Assembly (NCBI RefSeq): GCF_004362405.1
Contig: NZ_SNXE01000010.1
Location: forward strand, 97,514 to 161,513
Direction of reading: 5' to 3'
DNA: 64,000 bases
Source of the DNA: Roseateles asaccharophilus
GTDB lineage: Bacteria > Pseudomonadota > Gammaproteobacteria > Burkholderiales > Burkholderiaceae_C
Shown: one piece after another, positions 42,596 to 51,667 of the stretch
Layout of the letters: each line of letters opens with the position of its first letter
Numbering within the stretch: position 1 is the first letter of the stretch
The notes under the pieces: generated by a model
What the model saw: the letters and a program-made list of their open reading frames with translations, nothing else
Databases searched by the model: none
What the model was told of the DNA's origin: nothing
Program-made: the position numbers and the translations under genes

Positions 42596-43579
42596 TCAGT
42601 CTTTGAGGGCGTGCCAGGGCTCGGCCACCCGTTCGCGCAGCACGCGTTCGAAATGGCCGGGGTCATGGGGCTTGAGCAGGGCGGCGTCGCGCGGCAGGTG
42701 GAAGTCCCACAGGCGCGAGATCCAGAAGCGCAGGGCGGCGCCGCGCAGCAGGGCGGGCAGCAGGCGGTGCTCGGCACCGCTGAGCGGGCGCACGCCCTCG
42801 TAGGCATCGACAAAGGCCTGGGCGCGTGCGGCATCGAGGCGGCCGCTGGCCAGGTCGATGCACCAGTCGTTCAGGCACACGGCCAGATCGAAGAGCCAGG
42901 TGTCGACGCCAGCGAAGTAGAAGTCGAAAAAGCCGGTCAGGCGCTCCCGCCCCGGAAGTCCGCCTTCCACTTCGGCAAACATCACGTTGTCGCGGAACAG
43001 GTCGGCGTGGATGGGGCCGCGCGGCAGCTCGGCATAGCTCTGCGAGGCGGCCAGCTGCTGCTGGAACGCCAGCTCGCTGCTGATCAGCTCGGACTGTGCA
43101 GGGCTCAGAAAGGGCAGGACCACGGGCACGGTCTCGCTCCACCAGGCCAGGCCGCGCAGATTGGGCTGGCTCAAGGGGAAGTCCTGGCCGGCCAGGTGCA
43201 TGCGGGCGAGCTGGGCGCCCACCTGCTGGCAATGGTGCAGGTCCGGCGCCAGCTGGTGGCCGCCGGCCAGCTTGTCCACCACGGCAGCGGGCTTGCCCGC
43301 CAGCTCGAAGAGGATTTCGCCCTGGGCGTCCGCATGCGGGGCCGGCACGGCCACACCGCGCTGCGCCAGATGCTCCATCAGGCGCAGGTAGAAGGGTAGC
43401 TGCTCGAACGTGAGCCGCTCAAACACCGTCAGCACATAGCTGCCGCTTTCGGTATTGAGGAAGTAGTTGGTGTTCTCGATGCCCGCCTTGATGCCCTGCA
43501 GGGCCTGCACGGCGCCCAGGTTCAGACGGTCGGCCAGGGCTTGAGCCTGGGCCAGGGAGACTTCGGTGAAGACGGCCAT
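42596..43579 (-). CDS. thrB: Homoserine kinase (ThrB type II, APH fold)
   Basis: A 327-residue kinase that phosphorylates homoserine on the way to threonine. It has the aminoglycoside-phosphotransferase fold rather than the GHMP fold of E. coli ThrB: catalytic loop GPIHADLFRDNVMF with the conserved Asp, and metal-binding FFDFYFAG. MAVFTEVSLAQA at ATG 43579 matches homologues; there is no Shine-Dalgarno. It is unlinked to thrA and thrC and sits between BPSS1780 and DUF2782 genes. Confidence 0.94.
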   Translation of the reverse strand: MAVFTEVSLAQAQALADRLNLGAVQALQGIKAGIENTNYFLNTESGSYVLTVFERLTFEQLPFYLRLMEHLAQRGVAVPAPHADAQGEILFELAGKPAAVVDKLAGGHQLAPDLHHCQQVGAQLARMHLAGQDFPLSQPNLRGLAWWSETVPVVLPFLSPAQSELISSELAFQQQLAASQSYAELPRGPIHADLFRDNVMFAEVEGGLPGRERLTGFFDFYFAGVDTWLFDLAVCLNDWCIDLASGRLDAARAQAFVDAYEGVRPLSGAEHRLLPALLRGAALRFWISRLWDFHLPRDAALLKPHDPGHFERVLRERVAEPWHALKD

Positions 43580-43625
43580 GAGGAGGAGTGGAGTCGCAAT
43601 GCCGGGGCGGGGCAGGCCCCAGGGC

Positions 43626-43931
43626 TCAGAAATCCAGCAGGCGCCAGACGCGTTGGCCAGCGGCGCCACGGGTGGACCCGGGGCCGGCGGAGAGGTCACG
43701 GCTGCCATCGCCCATGATGATCTCGTAGGCGGGGGCCTTGCTGTTCTTGGGTTGGACCGTGACCTTCTGGGTCTGGCCGCGCACGCGCAGTTCCTCGACG
43801 CGGGTGTGGTCGTCCTCCAGCACGATCTGCTTGACCTGGGGCTCGGGCACATCCAGAGCCAGGGCCGCCGTGGCGGCCAGGCTCAGCGGGGCGGCGAGCA
43901 GCAGGGAGAGGAGCGGGCGCTTCATCGTCAT
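43626..43931 (-). CDS. DUF2782 exported protein
   Basis: A 101-residue protein with a signal peptide (MKRPLLSLLLAAPLSLAATA, cleavage near residue 25) and a small DUF2782 beta domain (TRVEELRVRGQTQKVTVQPK, YEIIMGDGSRDLS). It is probably periplasmic with unknown function. The DUF2782-thrB-polA neighbourhood is common in betaproteobacteria. TAGAAT on the minus strand (43946-43941) ends 9 nt before the start. ATG 43925 is an alternative start. Confidence 0.85.
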   Translation of the reverse strand: MTMKRPLLSLLLAAPLSLAATAALALDVPEPQVKQIVLEDDHTRVEELRVRGQTQKVTVQPKNSKAPAYEIIMGDGSRDLSAGPGSTRGAAGQRVWRLLDF

Positions 43932-43940
43932 GATGCTGCC

Positions 43941-43988
43941 ATTCTAAGGCGCACCCGGCGGCGGGCCGGCTGCGGCTTCGCGGACAAT
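43941..43988. promoter_or_regulatory. Divergent -10 elements of DUF2782 gene and polA
   Basis: On the minus strand TAGAAT (43946-43941) serves the DUF2782 gene; on the plus strand GACAAT (43983-43988) ends 8 nt before the polA ATG. Both lie too close to the start codons to leave room for a Shine-Dalgarno. Confidence 0.45.
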
Positions 43989-43996
43989 CGCGCCCC

Positions 43997-46762
43997 ATGA
44001 GCAAACCGATTCTGCTGCTGGTCGACGGCTCCAGCTTCCTGTACCGCGCCTACCATGCCCTGCCCGATCTGCGCGGCCCCGAGGGCCAGACCACCGGGGC
44101 GGTGCATGGCATCGTGGCCATGATGAAGAAGCTGCGCGATGACATCGGCGCCGAGCATGCCGCCTGCGTCTTCGATGCCAAGGGCCCGACCTTCCGCGAT
44201 GAGTGGTACCCCGAGTACAAGGCCCAGCGCGCGCCCATGCCCGATGATCTGCGCGCCCAGATCGAGCCCATCCACGAGGTGGTGCGCCTGCTGGGCTGGC
44301 CGGTGCTGGAAGTGCCCGGCATCGAGGCCGACGACGCCATCGGCACCCTGGCCCGCCTGGGCGCGGCCAGCGGCCACCAGGTGGTGGTGGCCACCGGCGA
44401 CAAGGACCTGGCCCAGCTGGTCACGCCCGATGTGAGCCTGATCAACACCATGGCCAAGCCGCCCGAGCGCCTGGACGAGGCCGGCGTGCTGGAGAAGTTC
44501 GGCGTGCCGCCGGACCGCATCATCGACTATCTGACCCTGATGGGCGACGCCGTGGACAACGTGCCCGGCGTCGAGAAGGTGGGCCCCAAGACCGCGGCCA
44601 AATGGATTGCCGAGCATGGCTCGCTGGACGGCGTGATGGCCAACGCCGACAAGATCAAGGGCGTGGCCGGTGAGAACCTGCGCAAGGCCCTGGACTGGCT
44701 GCCCATGGGCCGCAAGCTGGTGACCGTGCGCTGCGACTGCGATCTGGACGGTCATGTGCCCGGCTGGCCGGCCCTGGGGGCCCTGGCCCTCAAGCCGGTG
44801 GACGAGAGCGGCCTGGCCGGCTTCTACGGCCGCTACGGCTTCAAGACCTGGCTCAAGGAACTCACGGGCGAGTTGCCCGCGCCCAAGACCAAGGCCGCTG
44901 CGCCCGCTGCCGCTCCGGACGCCTCCGCCGCGCCCACCCCGCCCGCCGCGCCGCTGGAGCGCCGCTATGAGACCCTGCTGAGCTGGGAGCAGCTGGACGC
45001 CTGGCTGGCGCGCATTGAGGCTGCGCCGCTGACCGCGCTGGATACCGAGACGGATTCGCTCGACGGCATGCAGGCCCGCATCGTGGGCATCTCCTTTGCC
45101 GTGGAACCGGGCAGGGCCGCCTACATCCCGCTGCGCCACGAGGGCCCGGACGCGCCCGAGCAGCTGCCGCTGGATGCCGTGCTGGCCCGACTCAAGCCCT
45201 GGCTGGAAGATGCCAGCAAGAAGAAGCTGGGCCAGAACATCAAGTACGACAGCCATGTGTTCATGAACCATGGCATCGCCGTGGCGGGCTATGCGCACGA
45301 CACCATGCTGCAGAGCTATGTGCTGGAGGCGCACAAGACCCATGGGCTCTCGGCCCTTGCCGAGCGCCATCTGGGCCGCAGCGGCATCAACTACGAAGAC
45401 CTCTGCGGCAAGGGCGCCCACCAGATTCCCTTTGCCCAGGTGGATGTGGCGCGCGCCACCGAGTATTCGGGCGAGGACTCCGAGATGTGCGTGCAGCTCA
45501 GCGAGCTGCTGCTGCCCCAGATCCAAGCCGAGGCCGGGCTGAACTTCGTCTACGAGCAGATCGAGCTGCCCACCTCGGCGGCCCTGGCGCGGGTGGAGCG
45601 CACCGGCGTGCTGATCGACGCCAGCCGCCTGCAGGCCCAGAGCCACGAGCTGGCCCAGCGCCTGGTGGCCCTGGAGCAGCAGGCCTACGAGATTGCCGGC
45701 CAGCCCTTCAATATGGGCAGCCCCAAGCAGATCGGCGAGATCCTGTTCAACAAGCTGGGCCTGCCCGTGGTGAAGAAGACCGCCACCGGCGCCCCCTCCA
45801 CCGACGAGGAGGTGCTGGACAAGTTGGCCCAGGACTACCCGCTGCCGGCCAAGATCCTGGAGTACCGCGGCCTGGCCAAGCTCAAGAGCACCTATACCGA
45901 CAAGCTGCCCCTGATGATCAACCCGGCCACCGGCCGGGTGCACACCACCTATGCCCAGGCGGTGACGGTGACGGGGCGCCTCTCCAGCAACGAGCCCAAT
46001 CTGCAGAACATCCCCATCCGCACCGCGGAAGGGCGCAAGGTGCGCGAGGCCTTCATCGCGCCGCCGGGGCATTGCATCGTCAGCGCCGACTACTCCCAGA
46101 TCGAGCTGCGCATCATGGCCCATATCAGCGAGGACCCGGGCCTGCTGCGCGCCTTCCAGGAGGGGCAAGACGTACACCGCGCCACCGCTAGCGAGGTCTT
46201 CGGCGTGCCGCTGGACGAGGTCACGAGCGAGCAGCGCCGCTATGCCAAGACCATCAACTTCGGCCTGATCTATGGCATGGGCGCTTTCGGCCTGGCCCAG
46301 AGTCTGGGCATCGAGCAGAAGGCGGCCAAGGACTACATCGACCGCTACTTCACCCGCTTTGCCGGCGTGAAGCGCTATATGGACGAGACCAAGTCCCGCG
46401 CCGCCGAGCTGGGCTATGTGCAGACCCTGTTCGGCCGCCGCATCTACCTGCCTGAGATCAAGGGCGGCAACGGACCGCGCCGCGCCGGCGCGGAGCGCCA
46501 GTCCATCAACGCGCCCATGCAGGGCACGGCGGCCGACCTGATCAAGCTGGCCATGGTGGCGGTGCAGAACGAGCTCGACGCCCGCGGCCTGGCCACGCGC
46601 ATCATCATGCAGGTGCACGACGAACTGGTCTTCGAGGTGCCCGAGGCCGAGCTGGACTGGGTCAAGGCCGAGGTGCCCCGCCTGATGGCCGGCGTGGCCC
46701 AGCTCAAGGTGCCCCTGCTGGCCGAGGTGGGCGTGGGCGCCAACTGGGACGAGGCGCACTGA
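43997..46762 (+). CDS. polA: DNA polymerase I
   Basis: A 921-residue three-domain polymerase for Okazaki-fragment processing and repair. The 5'-3' exonuclease covers about residues 1-290 (LLVDGSSFLYRAYHALPDL, GVEKVGPKTAAKWI). The 3'-5' exonuclease covers about 320-510 with the DxE motif intact (DTETDSLDG), so proofreading should be active. The polymerase domain runs from about 530 with motif A (SADYSQIELRIMAHIS), motif B (RRYAKTINFGLIYGMG) and motif C (MQVHDELVFEV). It has no obvious Shine-Dalgarno. Confidence 0.98.
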   Translation: MSKPILLLVDGSSFLYRAYHALPDLRGPEGQTTGAVHGIVAMMKKLRDDIGAEHAACVFDAKGPTFRDEWYPEYKAQRAPMPDDLRAQIEPIHEVVRLLGWPVLEVPGIEADDAIGTLARLGAASGHQVVVATGDKDLAQLVTPDVSLINTMAKPPERLDEAGVLEKFGVPPDRIIDYLTLMGDAVDNVPGVEKVGPKTAAKWIAEHGSLDGVMANADKIKGVAGENLRKALDWLPMGRKLVTVRCDCDLDGHVPGWPALGALALKPVDESGLAGFYGRYGFKTWLKELTGELPAPKTKAAAPAAAPDASAAPTPPAAPLERRYETLLSWEQLDAWLARIEAAPLTALDTETDSLDGMQARIVGISFAVEPGRAAYIPLRHEGPDAPEQLPLDAVLARLKPWLEDASKKKLGQNIKYDSHVFMNHGIAVAGYAHDTMLQSYVLEAHKTHGLSALAERHLGRSGINYEDLCGKGAHQIPFAQVDVARATEYSGEDSEMCVQLSELLLPQIQAEAGLNFVYEQIELPTSAALARVERTGVLIDASRLQAQSHELAQRLVALEQQAYEIAGQPFNMGSPKQIGEILFNKLGLPVVKKTATGAPSTDEEVLDKLAQDYPLPAKILEYRGLAKLKSTYTDKLPLMINPATGRVHTTYAQAVTVTGRLSSNEPNLQNIPIRTAEGRKVREAFIAPPGHCIVSADYSQIELRIMAHISEDPGLLRAFQEGQDVHRATASEVFGVPLDEVTSEQRRYAKTINFGLIYGMGAFGLAQSLGIEQKAAKDYIDRYFTRFAGVKRYMDETKSRAAELGYVQTLFGRRIYLPEIKGGNGPRRAGAERQSINAPMQGTAADLIKLAMVAVQNELDARGLATRIIMQVHDELVFEVPEAELDWVKAEVPRLMAGVAQLKVPLLAEVGVGANWDEAH

Positions 46763-46850
46763 GGTGCGAGATGCGAAAAGGGCGCCCTGAGGCGCCCCTG
46801 AGTCCAGCACGTCACGGTCGGCGCTGAGCGCCGCCGTGACCGACCCGCGC

Positions 46851-48326
46851 TCAGCGCGCGATCCAGGCTTCCTGCCAGTGCGTGCCCACGCCGGGCTCGA
46901 ACTGGTTGGCATGCTGGGACCACTGCACGCAGTAGCCGGCGTTGGGCCAGGCGCGGCATTCATAGACGCGGCCGTTCTTGGGCTGCAGCACACGGGTGCC
47001 GGCCTTGTACTCGCGCAGGCCCTCGGGGAAGCGGTACTGGGCGGTGGCCGGCGGCGTGGTGCTGCTGCCGCCGCTGATCATCAGATCAAAGGTCTTCTGC
47101 ACCAGGGCGCCACTGCCCTTGACCACGCCGCGCAGCACCAGCTGGTGGTGGCCGGCCTGGGGTTGTTGCAGGGGCAGCAACACCGTCTGGCCGCTGTTGG
47201 CCAGGCTCAGGCTCACCGTGCCCTTGGTGCGGCCGCCGTGGTCCAGCACCGTGGCCGTGATGTCCAGCTCGCCCACGGCGGTGAGGCCAAAGCTCAGGCT
47301 CAGCTGGCCATTGACGATGCTGGGGCTGGGGTTCAGGCCGTTGACCAGCAGATCGGCTGCGGCGGCCGGGGCCTTCTCGATCTGCACCTCCACACGCTCG
47401 ATGCCGCTGGCCGCCTGGGCAAAGACCTCGTTGCGGCCCGGGGCCGGGGCGATGCGGCCGTCCGCCGCGCGCACGCCGGCCTGCAGCAGACGCGACTGCT
47501 CGGCATTGATGCGCTGGGCCAGCAGATAGGGCCAGCTCTCGCGCTGACCGTCGGCCGCGCGGGCAATGCTCAGCCGGGTCTGCAGTTCGCGGCGTTCGCC
47601 GCGCGCGTCGAACACCCGCGTCATCAACTGGTCGCCCACGGCCAGATCGGTGGAGGGGTGGAGCACGCCGCGCGGCTCCCAGCCGGGTGCGGGCGTGGGG
47701 TTGCCGCCGCCGCTGCCCTCGAACATCACATCGGCCACGTTGTAGAAGCTCATGGGCGTATCGCCCACTTCCCAGATGGCCAGGATCAGCTGGTAGCCCT
47801 TGCGCGCCGGCACCTGGCAGACATGGCTGAGCTGCTTGGGCGGCTGGCGCATGCCGCCGTCATGGCTGCAAAAGGGCTGGGGTTCGAAGGCCGAGCGGCT
47901 CAGGCGCTGGTTGGGGTTCCAGTCGGCGCGGGTGATGTAGTAGCGGAAGTTGCGCGTGACATGGTTGGCCGTGAAGGTCCAGCTGAAGGTCTGGGCGCCA
48001 GCGCTCATGGGGCGCTTGCTCCAGCGCACGGCGCTCTGCTCATCCAGGGCGCCGAACTGCACCAGTCCGGCGCTGGCGATCTGGCCATCGGCCGGACCGC
48101 GCTCGGGGTAGCCGGAGAAGCCCTCCAGGCTCTGCGGCTCCCATTGCACGGCGCCGCACTGGCTGTTGGCGCCGCTGCGGCACAGCAGGCCACGGGCCTC
48201 GGGCTGGCTGAGATAGCCGTGCGCCAGGGCGCTGAGGGCCAGGCCTTGCCCGAGCAGGCCCAGACCGAGCAGGCGCAGCCAGCGTGAGGATGAAGAGGAT
48301 GAAGAGGGTGTGGATGGGTGCGACAT
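46851..48326 (-). CDS. GbpA-like lytic polysaccharide monooxygenase (AA10) with chitin-binding module
   Basis: A 491-residue secreted protein. The signal peptide, preceded by a run of seven Ser, ends ALA|HGY, leaving His36 as the N-terminal residue of the copper histidine brace; the second His is in FTANHVTRNF. The AA10 domain (about 36-215: LCRSGANSQCGAVQWEPQS, ITRADWNPNQ, QLILAIWEVGDTPMSFYNV) is followed by GbpA-type middle domains and a C-terminal carbohydrate-binding module of the CBM5/12 or CBM73 kind (YKAGTRVLQPKNGRVYECR, WSQHANQFEP, HWQEAW). It oxidatively cleaves chitin or serves as a chitin adhesin. No chitinase lies nearby. Confidence 0.92.
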   Translation of the reverse strand: MSHPSTPSSSSSSSRWLRLLGLGLLGQGLALSALAHGYLSQPEARGLLCRSGANSQCGAVQWEPQSLEGFSGYPERGPADGQIASAGLVQFGALDEQSAVRWSKRPMSAGAQTFSWTFTANHVTRNFRYYITRADWNPNQRLSRSAFEPQPFCSHDGGMRQPPKQLSHVCQVPARKGYQLILAIWEVGDTPMSFYNVADVMFEGSGGGNPTPAPGWEPRGVLHPSTDLAVGDQLMTRVFDARGERRELQTRLSIARAADGQRESWPYLLAQRINAEQSRLLQAGVRAADGRIAPAPGRNEVFAQAASGIERVEVQIEKAPAAAADLLVNGLNPSPSIVNGQLSLSFGLTAVGELDITATVLDHGGRTKGTVSLSLANSGQTVLLPLQQPQAGHHQLVLRGVVKGSGALVQKTFDLMISGGSSTTPPATAQYRFPEGLREYKAGTRVLQPKNGRVYECRAWPNAGYCVQWSQHANQFEPGVGTHWQEAWIAR

Positions 48327-48572
48327 GGCTTGCTTCGTCCTTGTGAGAGTGGCGGCACGTGGCCGCGGGCCGGGCGGGCCGGTTCATGACGTCGCGGATT
48401 CTCTGGATATTGGTAGTGTTTTGGTATTGATTGTTCAAAGACTTACCACTGCAACCCGGGGCTTACCAGGCGCAGCATTCACGGTTCCCGTTCAGGGATT
48501 GCTCATCTTGGGATTTGAGAATCCGTCTATTGACGCTGTTTTGGTCTCAGATTGGTATCTTTAGGAGTGGAT
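48327..48572. promoter_or_regulatory. Divergent region between LPMO and lipoprotein-hydrolase genes
   Basis: A 246-bp spacer, AT-rich from 48400 on. The hexamer TTGGTA occurs three times, at 48410, 48421 (11 bp apart, one helical turn) and 48552. On the minus strand TTGAAC (48438-48433) and TACCAA (48415-48410), 17 bp apart, could be the LPMO promoter. On the plus strand TTGACG at 48530-48535 is a good -35, but no matching -10 is clear. AGGAG at 48563-48567 is the hydrolase ribosome-binding site. Confidence 0.4.
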
Positions 48573-49472
48573 ATGAATTCAGACGTGAAACACGGGGCAT
48601 GGGCCTGCAAGTCCGGACCGCGCAAGTTGCTCGCCTTGCTGTTCTCCAGCCTGCTGCTGGGCTGTGCCAGCCTGCCGCGGCCCGAGCCGGTGTCGCTGTC
48701 CACACCGCAAGGGCCGCAGCAGCTGGCCCGGCTGCAGCTCGGGCAGGGACCTGGTCCCACGGTGGTGATGCAGTCCGGCCTGGGCGACTCCCATGAGGTC
48801 TGGGCGGATTTGGTGCCGCTGCTGACGCCCCGGCATCCGGTGTTCCTCTATGACCGCCCGGGTTATGGCGCGAGCCCCCGTCTTGCCGGCTCGCGTGATC
48901 CCTGCACGGTGGCGCGTGAGTTGCACGCCTTGCTGCGGCAATCGGGGGCGCAGCCGCCCTATCTCCTGCTGGGGCATTCCCTGGGTGGTCTGTATCAGCA
49001 TGCTTTTGCGCGCCTGTATCCGCGGGAGGTGGCGGGGCTCATCTTGCTGGAGCCCACCCACCCCGAGCACTGGGCCAGCATGCAGCGGGAGACGCCGGGC
49101 ATGGTGGCGACCGTGCGCACCCTGCGCAGCCTGGTCTTCAGCGAGGCCGTGCGCCAGGAGTTCGACAGCCATGCCGACTGTCTGGCCGAGCTGCCGCCCC
49201 TGGCCAATCCGCCGCCGCCCGCCCTGCTGATGGCGCGCACGGACTGGCCCTTGATCGAGCAAGGCGCTTTTGCCGCCATGGTCACCCGGCTGTGGGAGGA
49301 CTGGCGGCGGTTGGCCGCGGTGCAGCGCGTCGAGCGTCTGCCCGGTGACGAGCACTATCTGCAGCGCCGCCATCCACAGGCCGTGGCCGCTGCCGTGGAC
49401 CGCCTGGTGGCCGCCCATTGCCCGCGCCTGCAGGGTGAGCCGGGGCAGCGGCGCTGCGCGCCGGGGCCCTGA
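48573..49472 (+). CDS. Alpha/beta-hydrolase lipoprotein
   Basis: A 299-residue hydrolase. The N-terminus is a lipoprotein signal with lipobox LLGC (Cys31, then ASLPRPEP), so it is probably membrane-anchored outside the cytoplasm. The alpha/beta-hydrolase core shows VVMQSGLGDSHEVW, YDRPGYGASP, nucleophile elbow GHSLGG and the catalytic His in LPGDEHYLQ. The substrate is unknown; an ester or lactone is likely. ATG 48573 with AGGAG 5 nt upstream is the start. It is divergent from the LPMO gene. Confidence 0.85.
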   Translation: MNSDVKHGAWACKSGPRKLLALLFSSLLLGCASLPRPEPVSLSTPQGPQQLARLQLGQGPGPTVVMQSGLGDSHEVWADLVPLLTPRHPVFLYDRPGYGASPRLAGSRDPCTVARELHALLRQSGAQPPYLLLGHSLGGLYQHAFARLYPREVAGLILLEPTHPEHWASMQRETPGMVATVRTLRSLVFSEAVRQEFDSHADCLAELPPLANPPPPALLMARTDWPLIEQGAFAAMVTRLWEDWRRLAAVQRVERLPGDEHYLQRRHPQAVAAAVDRLVAAHCPRLQGEPGQRRCAPGP

Positions 49473-49532
49473 GCGCAGCCCGCTTGCCCTGCCTTCACAA
49501 GCTCTTCAGACGGGCTTGCTCTAATTCGGCGC

Positions 49533-50204
49533 ATGAAGCTGCTCTTGGTGGAAGACGATCTGGATCTGGGTGACGGGGTACGCCTGGCCTTCGAGGCCGA
49601 GGGCCATGCCGTGACCTGGGTCAGACGCCTGGTGGATGCCCAGGCCCGCTGGCTGCAGCAGCCGGCCGATCTGGTGGTGCTGGATCTGGGTCTGCCCGAT
49701 GGCGATGGCCATGCCTGGCTGGCCTGGATGCGGCGCCAGGAGCGGCAGGCGCCGGTGCTGATTCTGAGCGCGCGTGATGCCCTGTCGGAGCGCCTGCGCG
49801 GCCTGGATGGCGGGGCCGATGACTTTCTGCTCAAGCCCTTTGCGCTCAGCGAGCTGCTCTCGCGCGTGCGTGCCCTGGCGCGGCGCAGCTACGGCCTGGA
49901 GCAGGGACAGCTGCAGCTGCGCGGCCTGTGCCTGCAGGAAGCAGCCCGTCGTGTGACGCTGGACGGCCAGGCGCTGGAGCTCTCGCCCAGCGAGTTCAAG
50001 CTCCTGTCGGCCCTGCTCAAGCGCGCCGACCGGGTGCTGACCCGGCGCCATCTGGAGGACCAGGTGCTGGAAGGCAGTGCGGCCGAGAGCAATGTGCTGG
50101 ATGTGCACATCTCCAGCCTGCGGCGCAAGATCGGGGAGGGCTATATCCGCACCATCCGGGGTGTGGGCTATGTGATCGATCGCCAGCCCCCGGCGGGCCC
50201 ATGA
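49533..50204 (+). CDS. OmpR-family response regulator
   Basis: A 223-residue regulator. The receiver domain (1-115) has acidic residues EDD (7-9), phospho-acceptor Asp51 (VVLDLGLPDGDG) and Lys in LLKPF. The C-terminal winged helix (about 125-218) contains LSPSEFKLLSALLKRADRV and IRTIRGVGYVID. It resembles the QseB/PmrA/TctD group. The ATG has TCTAAT ending 7 nt upstream and no Shine-Dalgarno. It overlaps the kinase gene by ATGA. Confidence 0.95.
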   Translation: MKLLLVEDDLDLGDGVRLAFEAEGHAVTWVRRLVDAQARWLQQPADLVVLDLGLPDGDGHAWLAWMRRQERQAPVLILSARDALSERLRGLDGGADDFLLKPFALSELLSRVRALARRSYGLEQGQLQLRGLCLQEAARRVTLDGQALELSPSEFKLLSALLKRADRVLTRRHLEDQVLEGSAAESNVLDVHISSLRRKIGEGYIRTIRGVGYVIDRQPPAGP

Positions 50205-51667
50205 CGCAGGCGCCGTGGTGGCGCGGTGTCGCGGCCCTGTGGCAGCGGTTGCGCGAGCCCTCCCTGGTGCGTGGTCTGCTGCTGGCCCAGGCCGCCCTGG
50301 TCACGCTGCTGTGGCTGAGTCTGGTGGCCTGGCTCTTGGCCGATGAGATCTCGCAAAGCGAGATGGAAAAGTCCATTCCGGCCATGCAGGCCGTGGTGAT
50401 GTCAGCCCAGGCCCTGGCCGATCAGCCCGAGGCCTTGGCCCGGGTGCTGGAGCAGGTGGATCGCTGGAACCGCAGCGGCAGCGAGGGCGCACAGGACGAG
50501 GACCTGCTACCCAATGGCATGGTGATGTGGCGCGGCCCGCAGCGCCTGTTTGCCAGTGCCGGTCTGGCCGAGGCCTTGCTGGGCCCGCACCCCCCGGGTC
50601 TGCACACCTTGGAGCATGCCGGTGACAGCTGGCTGGTGCTGACCGTGCAGGGCCAGGGTGCTGCAGCCGGCGAGCAGACCAGCCTGAGCTTTGTTTACCC
50701 GCACTCGGTGATGGCTCTGATGGTGTCCCTGGAGGGCCGGGGCCTCTTGGTGCTGCCCCTGCTGGTGAGCCTGCCCTTGCTGCTGCTGCCGGCCTGGTTG
50801 TCGGTGCGCTGGGCGCTGCGGCCCTGGCGTCGGCTCAGCGAGGAGGTCGCGCGGCGCGGCGCCCAGGATCTGGAGCCTTTTGTGGCGCCTTCCAAGGCCC
50901 AGGAGCTGCGCCCCCTGGTCAGCGCGCTCAACCGGTTGCTGGCCCAGCTGCGCGAGGCCCGGGCGCGCGAGCGCCGCTTTGTGGCCGACGCCGCGCACGA
51001 GCTGCGCACCCCGCTCACGGCCCTGAATGTGTACGCCGAGTCCCTGCGCGAGCTGAGTGGCGAGCCTCAGAGTCAGGCCCTGCTGGCTGGCATGCTGCGC
51101 AGCAGCGAGCGGGCGGTACGTCTGGTGAACCAGCTGCTGGCCCTGATGCGCAGCGAGGCCGAGGCGCAGGGGGCTCTGCAACGTCTGGACCTAGCCCAGC
51201 TGGTGCCCGAGGTGCTGGCCGAGTTGGCGCCGCTGGCCCGGCTGCGCCAGGTGGTGCTCGATTGCGAGGCGCCCGAGTCACCGCTGTGGCTGATGGCGCG
51301 TCCCGAGGGCCTGCATGCGCTGTTTGCCAATCTGGTGGAGAACGCGATCAAGTACGGTCCTCAGGCCGGCACGGTCAGGCTGCGCCTGTGGCGCGAGCCT
51401 GGGTGCTTGCGCGCCACGGTGGCGGATCAGGGGCCCGGCATTGCGCCCGAGTGGCGCCAGGCCGTACTCAGCCGCTTTACCCGGCTGCCGGGCCAGGCTC
51501 AGCCCGGCAGCGGACTGGGCCTGGCCATTGCCGACAGCGTGATGCAGGCTCAAGGGGGCAGCTTGCAGCTGGATGATGCCCCCGGCGGGGGCCTGCTGGT
51601 GCTGCTGTGCTGGCCTGACGGCGCCGAGCCGGCAGCGCTCAGCGATGGTGCTGGCGCAGCACGCTGA
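50201..51667 (+). CDS. Sensor histidine kinase (QseC/TctE-like)
   Basis: A 488-residue inner-membrane kinase. Transmembrane helix 1 (about residues 22-47) and helix 2 (about 178-198) flank a periplasmic sensor of about 130 residues without a domain I recognise. A short HAMP-like linker, the HisKA box (DAAHELRTPLTAL) and the HATPase with N box (LVENAIKYGP), G1 (DQGPGIAP) and G2 (GSGLGLAI) follow. It is translationally coupled to the response regulator. Its 3' end overlaps the convergent hydrolase gene by 29 bp. Confidence 0.94.
   Translation: MTQAPWWRGVAALWQRLREPSLVRGLLLAQAALVTLLWLSLVAWLLADEISQSEMEKSIPAMQAVVMSAQALADQPEALARVLEQVDRWNRSGSEGAQDEDLLPNGMVMWRGPQRLFASAGLAEALLGPHPPGLHTLEHAGDSWLVLTVQGQGAAAGEQTSLSFVYPHSVMALMVSLEGRGLLVLPLLVSLPLLLLPAWLSVRWALRPWRRLSEEVARRGAQDLEPFVAPSKAQELRPLVSALNRLLAQLREARARERRFVADAAHELRTPLTALNVYAESLRELSGEPQSQALLAGMLRSSERAVRLVNQLLALMRSEAEAQGALQRLDLAQLVPEVLAELAPLARLRQVVLDCEAPESPLWLMARPEGLHALFANLVENAIKYGPQAGTVRLRLWREPGCLRATVADQGPGIAPEWRQAVLSRFTRLPGQAQPGSGLGLAIADSVMQAQGGSLQLDDAPGGGLLVLLCWPDGAEPAALSDGAGAAR

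Noticed and set aside
46763..46850. Palindromes after polA (AGGGCGCC-CTGA-GGCGCCCCT and GTCACGG/CCGTGAC) as terminators
   Set aside because: Stems are strong but no T-run follows on either strand. They could be rho-dependent ends or DNA palindromes; I do not call a terminator.
43928..46993. 1021-codon minus-strand frame opposite polA
   Set aside because: Antisense of DNA polymerase I, whose motifs are complete on the other strand.
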